64,000 nucleotides of DNA from Coniferiporia sulphurascens (lineage: Eukaryota; Basidiomycota; Agaricomycetes; Hymenochaetales; Hymenochaetaceae). This document shows positions 57,173-64,000 of this stretch, piece by piece. Made by a program: the position numbers and the translations under genes. Position 1 is the first letter of the stretch. Each line of letters begins with the position of its first letter. Where the stretch lies: the NCBI GenBank assembly GCA_002794785.1, contig NBBA01000001.1, forward strand, positions 3,534,001 to 3,598,000, given 5' to 3'. The notes under the pieces were generated by a model, which was not told the origin of the DNA, did no database searches, and saw only the letters and a program-made list of their open reading frames with translations.

Positions 57173-58983
57173 ATGCTGCTCGATGCTGCCCAGAGCTCGT
57201 TCATTGCCTACCCAACTCCCGCCTACCTGACCCTCGCCTTTATCCTCGGTCTGTTTGCGCTGCAAGCCACGCCCTCCTTCGTGCCCCTCGTCCTCCTCTT
57301 GGCGACTTTGAGGCTCTTCGTCGCCGTCGTGATAGTCCACGAGCATGCATGGTCCAAGATGTCCCTGGCCATCGTGTCTCTGGCTGCTTCAACGACCATA
57401 GCCAACATCAGTCCCTCGCTTGAGGCAATCCCCGAAATACCCACATCAACCGCCGTTTTCTCTCTCTTCTTTCTTACGTGTATTACAAGCACTCTAATCA
57501 TCGGCGCCATTTTCGTCGATGCTACCTTCCGTCCCAGCGTCCATCGCATGTGGACCCACTTCCTTCTATTCCCCACCGTATGGTCAACCGCGCTCCTCCT
57601 CGCTTCAGTCGTCAGTCCACTCGGCTACCTCGCTACTTGGACTCCGGTATTAGGTGTTGGCGCATACAGCTGGCTGCGACCTATCCTCGGCCCATCCGGT
57701 ATAGACTGGGCCGTTGGGGCCTGGGCTGTCGTTCTGTCCGAGCTCATGAGCGCGTGGATCACGGGGCCAAGGACGCGGACCAACTTCCCGCAAGAGGATT
57801 TCCTCATCCCAGGTTTGAGCGAAGACGACGACCTGGCAGAACCTGAAAGGCCCCGCAGGTCGCTCTCGCTTTTTTGCATCTCCACCATACTCTGTCTCGG
57901 CGCCCTCCCCTCGTATTTCCGGGCGTCCCTCCCGATCCCAGTAAATTCAGATTCCACTACATCTCTTTCTGTCGCATGTGCCCTCCCGCTTGTCGAAAAT
58001 CCAAAGAGACTGCCGTCGTTTGACGAATATTTATTCGAGACCAAAACACTTGCGCCCCTGGCGAAAGTCGTTCTTTGGCCCGAAGGTGCCGTCAAGTTTG
58101 AGACTAATCAAGCAAAGCAGGATTCAATTGAGAAAGTGGCACAATCTGCTGCGGGGTCCGTTATAGGGGTTTCATTTGAGGATCATATGAACGTTACCGG
58201 ATACACCGACAAAATTCGAAACGGGTTCATGCTGATTGACAGAGATGGCCTGGTCTTTGAGTATTTCAAAAGACACCTGGTCCCATGTGAGTATATCTAC
58301 CGATTGGTAACAAGGCAGCAACATTAATAACTGTTTATCATTCTCAAGTCGTCGAATCAAATTCGATGATTCCTTACTCTGACGCCCCGGGTCTGTTCGA
58401 ATATCAGCTCGTGACAAAGCGTAACTCGCGCAACAAAGTCAAAGAAGTCTTTCCCGTCCCGATCACAGTCTCAATTTGCCTCGATTTTGCCCACCCCACT
58501 ATCTTTAGCCCTCTATCGCGTCGTCCCACGCTCATTCTGGGACCTGCGCGCACCTGGCACCCGAATATTGGCCTGGCCATGTGGGAGCAAGCCCAAGCAC
58601 GCGCGGAGGAAGTTGGGGCTGCTGTGCTGTGGTGCGACGGAGGCACGCTGGGAATCAGCGGCGTCGGTGGGCAAGGACTTGGCTCAGGGGAGATTGTACA
58701 AGTTGGTCCCGGATCGTGGGTGCGTAAGATCGGGCTCGAGGTCGACGCTGGAGACGGACGAACCGTATACGGATTCTTCGGACCTTGGCTCTCGATGGCG
58801 TTGATTTGGTGCGCGTTTGGAATGGAAAGACTAATGGAGTGGCTAGTCTTGAGGATCCGAGGCGAACAGGGATTGGACATGGGTTACGGGATAAGGGTAA
58901 CGAGAGAGGCGTTTGAGAGGATTCAAGAATGGAGGAGGGGACGTCGAATTGACGAGCAGAATGAGCGCACCCAGTTGCTCTGA
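57173..58983 (+). CDS. Lnt-like membrane carbon-nitrogen hydrolase (apolipoprotein N-acyltransferase-like)
   Basis: Integral membrane protein with a nitrilase-fold domain, built like bacterial apolipoprotein N-acyltransferase (Lnt). Two exons, 57173-58286 and 58349-58983, encode 582 residues. The first ~190 residues are a block of hydrophobic helices (YLTLAFILGLFALQA, VPLVLLLATLRLFVAVVIV, TAVFSLFFLTCITSTLIIG). One more helix precedes the nitrilase domain (LFCISTILCLGALPSYF), and another follows it near residue 520 (GPWLSMALIWCAFGMERL). The nitrilase triad is complete: Glu304 in LWPEGAV, Lys366 in EYFKRHLVP and Cys415 in SICLDFAHP. GPARTWHPNIGLAMWEQAQA is also Lnt-like. In bacteria Lnt transfers an acyl chain from phospholipid to lipoprotein; fungi lack that substrate, so the acceptor here is unknown. 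Confidence 0.82.
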
Positions 58984-59165
58984 GCATCCTCCGAAAAAAG
59001 TGCATCTGTATTTTCTCGGCGTTGAGATCGCCCTGCTTGTATGCTATAGTACAGTAGAAAAGCCACAATACTAGTGGCGTATGTATGTATCAATGTATCA
59101 GTCAATATTAATGTATCTACCTAACCCTCCCGCGGAGTACACCGGCGACTGTATGTATGCACGTG

Positions 59166-60631
59166 ATGGCCGCACTGGACATGAGGCGGACACGAGGCAA
59201 TTGGCAGGCTGCCGCGAGCACGCTGAAAGAGCACGTCGGGCTCGAAGGGCGGCCTTATTACGTTCTCCTCCCGGTGGACGGCGCCCTCGTCACTGTGAGT
59301 ATCGCTTTTCTCTGGTTCGTGGTACTCGTTCGTGGGTACGAGCAATCAGCAAGTACGTCGACCCCAAGCCTTCAGTGAGTCCACGTCTCTGATAATTGTC
59401 GTAATTCACGTAAACCTCCCTCCGTTGGACCTCGGTCGTCTTTATCTTGCGCTTTTGAGGCGGGAAGAGCTCATCCTGAAACCTCAGACACCATCAGTTA
59501 TACATCCTGCGCTCGATTTAACTGACACAACCGCTTTTAGCACGTTCGGCCGCAAAACATTATCGACTATATCTCACTCACCTCGGTTTACCAGAGCAGT
59601 CCGCTTCCAGAGCTTCCCTGAGCTCTTCTCACCTTTCCGCCCGTCCCATTCATCAAGGCCTCCATCCTGTCGTACTCACCGCACAAGCTGTACACGTACC
59701 AGAAATCCTCACCGCCCTCCAACGCCTCCTCCAACTCCAACTACTCTTTCTCGCTTTTCTCGCCGCCCTCGCGCCAGCACAAGAACAAGTCGGGCACAGG
59801 CCTCAAGGGCGTGTTTGGCTCCCTCCGCCGGCAGTTCTCCTCTGCGCACTCGAACTCAAAGAGCGAGAGTCCGGGGAAAGACTCCACCACCAGCTCCACC
59901 AAGATGCCGATCCACACGAAGCATGGCGATATGGTCGATTGGAATTACAGTGAAGAGGAAGCCGACTTTGAAAGCTACGAATGGTTCAAGGTGCGTGTTT
60001 CGCTGCAGGCTCTTTTTGGCGAACTTTCTTGGACTGAGCAGAGCACTCGCGTGCGTGTAGGACCCCCCACCGAGGCATGAGGTCAGGGACCTTCGTTTTT
60101 TTAGAGTACTGATCGGCGGGAAACTGAATACTTTAATCTACTAGACGCAACCTTCGACACCTATGTCCGTTGGCGAACAGTATGCACCACCGCCGAGTGT
60201 TGTCGAAGAGAACGAACAATTCATATATGCGCTCAAGCACGCGCCGAACGTACTTCGTACTCGGTTCATGCAATACGGGCAGGTCAGCCACGCTCCTTCC
60301 ACTCTCCTCGCCCTCCTCCCTCCCCTAAAGGGTTTCCTCACAGCTCGGAGTGCTCGGCTGGTGTTCCGAATTCAGCGAGCTAATCGACAGCCTCAAAACG
60401 CTCGGCTTCAACGGGAACATGTTCGTCGCAACGCGTGAACAGGCGCTCAAGACGTGCGCGGAGATCCTCCGGCTCAAGCTGGACGTGCGCATGCAAATCA
60501 TCGTCATGTACCTCTCCTCGCAGGTCGCGCGCCTGCGTCGCTTCCTCGACGGCGAGGCAGCATTCGACGACTACCCAGAGACGGATTTCCCCGTTGAATC
60601 GCGTCAGTACACAAACTGGTCCAGTGTGTGA
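59166..60631 (+). CDS. Conserved-looking protein of unknown function (multi-exon)
   Basis: I do not recognise the family. The 3' part is firm: an exon ending at 59990 (DWNYSEEEADFESYEWFK) joins 60145-60282 (QPSTPMSVGEQYAPPPSVVE to NVLRTRFMQYGQ) and 60344-60631 (LGVLGWCSEFSELIDSLKTL, GNMFVATREQALKTCAEILR, then RMQIIVMYLSSQVARLRRFL). It is helical and looks soluble, with a Ser-rich stretch (about 59.7-59.9 kb). No ATG exists between 59.4 and 59.89 kb in frame, so upstream exons are needed. My model starts at 59166 (MAALDMRRTRGNWQAA), through RPYYVLLPVDGALVT, a 21-nt exon YVDPKPS, and HVRPQNIIDYISLTS, all phase 0. The 5' half is tentative. A final GTGTGA donor could shift the stop by two codons. 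Confidence 0.6.
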
Positions 60632-61215
60632 TCTTTCTCTGGTGACACTGTCTCCTAACGTCTGTTGCGCAGTAGTCTGATGATAATAAGCGGATTGTTC
60701 TATCGTTTCTTATCTACATGTTTTGTCCATGTACACGCATTTTATTTGTCTCCTATCTTTGATTCACACATGTCCCTCATGTCACATGGTCCTGGCCTTC
60801 GTTGTATCCAACTAGTTTTTCGGATTTCATATCTCCATATCGCTGCCGCTCGTACTATTCACTCCGGACTTTCGGAATATCCCCCCTTCGCCAAAATCCT
60901 GAATAGTAATATCCATAATCAATCTATTACATTGACATGGCCCTAAGGCAAAATGCGACAGCTCGTACAAGGGAACAAAGTATAAAGTAGTCCAATACTT
61001 ATAAAACACTGAGGAATCGCCAGATGGATGTGAAAAACAGAGGAAATAATGACAAAATGTTACCCAATGATATGAACATGAATATTGAGGTCAGAAATAT
61101 GCGGGGTATGTATGAGGGTGATGCCTGTATAGTAAGTGCCATGCGACGTCTAGTTAAATGTTTAGCGTCTTGAGCGTGCAGTAAATGTGGGTATTCAGTC
61201 CGTACTGTGATCGAA
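60632..61215. other. Convergent 3' intergenic region
   Basis: About 580 bp between convergent stop codons. AT-rich; no gene or structured element seen. Confidence 0.5.
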
Positions 61216-63981
61216 TTAGTGTGTCGTGATCCCAGCGTACTGTCTCCAGAATTCTGGAGTCAGTGGGTCATCCGGTGCATCCTGGCGAGCAGAGTTAGGA
61301 GGGAGCAAAGGCTCCGGCGAGTATGTTGATTGTCGTGGCGGGTCCGGCAATGGGTTCGTAAGTGGACCAGACGCGTCGCCGTACGACATGGAATCCGCGT
61401 ACGAGCGGTAGGCGTTGGGATAGTCGTAGCGTCCGGGAGAGTATGCAGCCTGGGTCGGGAACACTACTGGCTGTGCTGCCATCGACACGGGTACCGCGTA
61501 GAACGAGTTCTGGTGCACGAGCGGTGGGTGTGCATGCTCATAGAAAGGGCTCTGTACCAAGTACCCTGCTGGGCCTGTGCCAGCCGCGCTGGGGAACGTG
61601 CCAATCGTCCCCGCGGCGCTACTGTGTTCACTGTACTGTGACGCACGGGGGTCGTAGCTCGAACCCCCATGAATTGAGCCTATGGTGTCTGGATCGAACG
61701 CAGTGCTCTTGCCTTTCCACATGCGCTCAGACGTCAAAACTTCACGGGCAGATAGCGAAAGCAGTTGATCCGCCCCGGCGGGGACGTCAGAAACCGCACG
61801 ACGCAGCGAGTGGGGCTCTAAATTCGCAGCGCCGGGAGGAGCGAGCGAGCTATGCGATGGACGCTGATTTTCTCCGGAAGTTCGGGCGTGCGAAGACCTT
61901 GAGTCGGAGGAGTGCCCACCCACATGTCGACTTTCGCGTTCGTGTCGTCCCGATTTTCGGTCCCTGTCCCTCTCAAACGAACGCACGTCGCTTGGCTTGT
62001 GCTCGTCTAGACTCCCGGAACGCTGGTGCCTGAGACGTGGACCAGGATCGTCCGCAGGAGCCCGCGACAGAGTGAGAGTCGACTTCCGTCGATCCTCCTT
62101 GGAGTCGCTCATAATACTGTGTCGGTGCTGGCTGCGACCGGATTCATACTTGTCGTCCCGCTTGCTCTCCCTCCGACGGGAGCTTTTCTCAGGACTCGAT
62201 CGCTCCCGCTCTCTATCCCGATCCCGGTCACGGTCCCTCTCCTTTTCCTTCTCTTTTTCCCGGCGCGAACCTTTGTCGCGTTTCGTTGACGATGGCGCCT
62301 CGACGACCGTCCACTGCTCCTCGCCGACGGGTATAGCATTAACCTGCATTAGTCGCATATCCGATGGCGAGCGCACCAGCCTGAACGTCTCCGTCGTCGA
62401 AGTCCGCCTGCGCGAACTCCTATCCTTTTCCGCAGGCTCGCGCTTCGTCTTGTCCTCGAGCCGCGATGCCCTTCTCTCGTGTCGCAACGCTCTCTCCCGG
62501 TCGCGCTCATCTCGCCGCTCTTCCCGTTCGCTCCCCTCGCGCCTCGCCCTCTCCTCCCTTCCATGGTCCCTCTCCTCGCGCCTCGCTCTCTCCTCCCTCT
62601 CCCTCTCCCGTTCCTCGCGCCTTGCTTTCTCTTCTCTCTCCTTCTCCTTCTCACTTTCTTCCCTCCTCGCCTTTTCTAACCTCTCCTTCTCCCGCTCTTC
62701 CCGCCAAATCCTCTCCCTCCTTTCCCTCTCCTTCTCCCGTTCACGCTCCTCTCTCTTCACCTTCTCTTCCCTTTCCCTCTCGCGTTCACGTTCTTCCCTC
62801 CTCGCTCTTTCCTCTCTTTCCCTCTCCTTTTCACGCTCGCGCTCCTCCCTTCTTGCCTTCTCTTCTCTCTCCCTCTCCCGTTCCTTCTCGCGTTCACGTT
62901 CCTCTCTCCGCGCCCTCTCCTCCCTCTCTCTCTCGCGCTCTTTCTCTCGTTCTCGTTCCTCCCTCCTGGCTCTCTCCTCTCTTTCCCTCTCCCACTCTTC
63001 CTTCCTCGCCCTCTCCTCCCTTTCCCTCTCTCTCTCCTTCTCACGCTCCTCGCGCATCAGCTTCTCCTCCCTCTCACGCTCCTCCCGCTTTGCCCTCTCC
63101 TTCTCTTCCCTTTTTGCCTCCCTTCTCATTGCGCGTTCACGCTCACGTTCCCTATCAGGCACCACGGTACTTCCGCTCGTGTGACTCATCAGACTCGGCT
63201 CGGGCATAGGCGCCGGTGTCGACATCATAGGCATAGATGCAGGTGGTGCCAGAGGTGTGGGCGGGTTCACGAACAATGACGCTCGCGAGAGGTCTGTCGA
63301 GAGCAAGCGCGCGCGCTCGTCCGCATTCATCCCCATTGGTAAGGGCGACTGCGTGACAGCCGCCACCTCGGCAGCGGCAGCAGCTAAAGAGAAACTAGAT
63401 TTAGGACGCTGGCGAGGGGTGCGTGAAGACGAGATCTCGGGAATGGTATCGTAGTCGGGTTCACTCGCAATGTCTGGCAAGAGGTCGAAATCCTCCTGCA
63501 TAGGTGAGTCGGCCAGCGTTGCAGGATCCACGAACGTCCAGTTCTTTTCAGGCGGCGGCGGTGGACTGGAGAAGGATGCGGTGGAGAGTGAGATGGATAT
63601 GACTGCGGGGGACTTCACGCTGGAGTCAGGGCCAGAGCTGGCGTAGCTGTTGCGATTGGCACCGGCGAAAGGGCGAATAGGTGGTAGCAGGGGCGAAGGG
63701 GGTGCAGAAGAGGCCGGGGTCGGAGGAAGGTCTTCATATGCGTTGTTGGGTGTGTTAGTGACGCGTAATACAGACATGCGGGGCTGGCCGTCGCTGTCCG
63801 AGTCAGCATCTTCATCCTGTGTGAGCAACGGCGGAGAGCGTTTAGGAGGTGGCAATGGTGCAACGGACTGTGTGGGCGAGCCCACATTCAAGGCGTCAGA
63901 TAGCAGTTGCGAGTTTCTCTTCCCCGGCGACGCGGTACTCGAACCCGGCTGATCAGGGTTGGTGATAGTAAGGTTGCCCAT
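61216..63981 (-). CDS. 921-residue Arg/Glu-rich protein of unknown function
   Basis: A single uninterrupted frame from 63981 (MGNLTITNPDQPG) to 61216. Residues 1-270 are Ser/Pro/Ala-rich and disordered. Residues about 275-530 are almost entirely Arg, Glu and Lys in runs such as EREREREERARREER, a pattern expected to form a stable single alpha-helix. After it comes a short conserved-looking block (TETFRLVRSPSDMRLMQVN, VGEEQWTVVEAP), another Arg/Asp/Ser region, and a Pro/Tyr/Gly-rich C-terminus (PLLPPNSARQDAPDDPLTPE) ending FWRQYAGITTH. No enzyme motif, signal peptide or membrane helix. Most other long genes here have many introns, so this intronless 2.8-kb frame stands out. The window ends 19 bp upstream, so an earlier exon is not excluded. 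Function unknown. Confidence 0.75.
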   Translation of the reverse strand: MGNLTITNPDQPGSSTASPGKRNSQLLSDALNVGSPTQSVAPLPPPKRSPPLLTQDEDADSDSDGQPRMSVLRVTNTPNNAYEDLPPTPASSAPPSPLLPPIRPFAGANRNSYASSGPDSSVKSPAVISISLSTASFSSPPPPPEKNWTFVDPATLADSPMQEDFDLLPDIASEPDYDTIPEISSSRTPRQRPKSSFSLAAAAAEVAAVTQSPLPMGMNADERARLLSTDLSRASLFVNPPTPLAPPASMPMMSTPAPMPEPSLMSHTSGSTVVPDRERERERAMRREAKREEKERAKREEREREEKLMREEREKEREREREERARKEEWEREREERARREEREREKEREREREERARREEREREKEREREREEKARREEREREKEREREERARREEREREREREEKVKREEREREKERERRERIWREEREKERLEKARREESEKEKEREEKARREEREREREERARREERDHGREERARREGSEREERRDERDRERALRHERRASRLEDKTKREPAEKDRSSRRRTSTTETFRLVRSPSDMRLMQVNAIPVGEEQWTVVEAPSSTKRDKGSRREKEKEKERDRDRDRDRERERSSPEKSSRRRESKRDDKYESGRSQHRHSIMSDSKEDRRKSTLTLSRAPADDPGPRLRHQRSGSLDEHKPSDVRSFERDRDRKSGRHERESRHVGGHSSDSRSSHARTSGENQRPSHSSLAPPGAANLEPHSLRRAVSDVPAGADQLLSLSAREVLTSERMWKGKSTAFDPDTIGSIHGGSSYDPRASQYSEHSSAAGTIGTFPSAAGTGPAGYLVQSPFYEHAHPPLVHQNSFYAVPVSMAAQPVVFPTQAAYSPGRYDYPNAYRSYADSMSYGDASGPLTNPLPDPPRQSTYSPEPLLPPNSARQDAPDDPLTPEFWRQYAGITTH
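62400..63160 (-). repeat. Purine/pyrimidine-biased tract coding an Arg/Glu single-alpha-helix
   Basis: About 760 bp of imperfect 6-12-nt repeats, pyrimidine-rich on the plus strand, encoding alternating Arg/Glu. The strong strand bias also opens a long Ser/Leu-rich frame on the plus strand, which is an artefact. Such tracts expand and contract easily. Confidence 0.8.
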
Positions 63982-64000
63982 GGTGAGCGGGAACTCGAGA

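Noticed and set aside
61997..63184. 395-codon plus-strand open frame rich in Ser and Leu
   Set aside because: It is the antisense of the Arg/Glu repeat in the minus-strand gene. Repeats of that kind keep all frames open, and the product is low complexity.
1..64000. Transposons, CRISPR arrays, rRNA genes
   Set aside because: No transposase, reverse transcriptase, long terminal repeats, regular spaced repeats or rRNA-like sequence seen on reading the window.

Overview
This window is nuclear DNA of a filamentous basidiomycete, most likely an Agaricomycete. The evidence is many short spliceosomal introns (about 49-70 nt, GTRNGY donors), very short exons, tight packing of genes on both strands, and a family content typical of mushrooms and their relatives: a CBM1-GH5 endoglucanase, a Zn2Cys6 regulator, a fungal kelch/coiled-coil polarity protein and a Mit1-like remodeler. 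I cannot name the species. I see no rRNA, CRISPR array, phage or recognisable transposon.

Layout. 0.2-5.2 kb (+): kelch/coiled-coil polarity protein. 5.5-10.7 kb (-): Rrp5. 10.9-11.8 kb (+): SF3A2/Prp11. 11.9-14.3 kb (-): LSG1 GTPase. 15.3-17.2 kb (-): secreted CBM1-GH5 endoglucanase. 18.0-19.2 kb (+): Cup1-like LYR protein. 19.4-24.0 kb (-): exocyst Sec8. 24.1-25.4 kb (+): lipid-droplet hydrolase. 25.7-30.2 kb (-): SNF2 ATPase with an embedded RING. 30.3-30.6 kb (-): small unknown protein. 31.1-32.3 kb (-): RNase III-fold/dsRBD protein without catalytic residues. 32.7-34.0 kb (-): mitochondrial uL24m. 34.4-41.0 kb (-): PHD/chromo/SNF2 remodeler (Mit1/CHD-like). 41.3-45.0 kb (-): Zn2Cys6 factor. 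45.0-47.9 kb: gene-poor. 47.9-48.7 kb (+): CCDC97-like. 48.8-49.6 kb (-): BCL7-like. 50.2-50.9 kb (-): Med7. 51.2 kb (+): tRNA-Arg(CCG). 51.7-53.6 kb (-): MFS transporter. 54.2-56.8 kb (-): 4-coumarate-CoA-ligase-like enzyme. 57.2-59.0 kb (+): Lnt-like nitrilase-fold membrane protein. 59.2-60.6 kb (+): unknown protein. 61.2-64.0 kb (-): 921-residue Arg/Glu-rich protein.

How they fit together. Most genes are conserved housekeeping genes with three loose themes. Ribosome and RNA work: Rrp5, LSG1, uL24m, SF3A2, CCDC97 and a tRNA. Chromatin and transcription: two SNF2 ATPases, a BCL7-like protein, Med7 and the Zn2Cys6 factor. Membrane traffic and lipids: Sec8, the lipid-droplet hydrolase and the Lnt-like protein. 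The one stretch that resembles an accessory metabolic unit is 51.7-59.0 kb: transporter, acyl-CoA ligase and a divergently transcribed acyltransferase-like protein, the last two sharing a 328-bp promoter with a TATA box on each side.

The most unusual general feature is exon structure. Several genes need very small exons to restore the conserved protein: 4 nt plus 8 nt at the start of SF3A2, an ATG-only coding exon in LSG1, 8 nt inside the Zn2Cys6 cluster, 13 and 18 nt in the cellulose-binding module, and 15, 23 and 24 nt in the ligase. Exon borders were read by eye from splice consensus and protein conservation, so internal exon coordinates are predictions.
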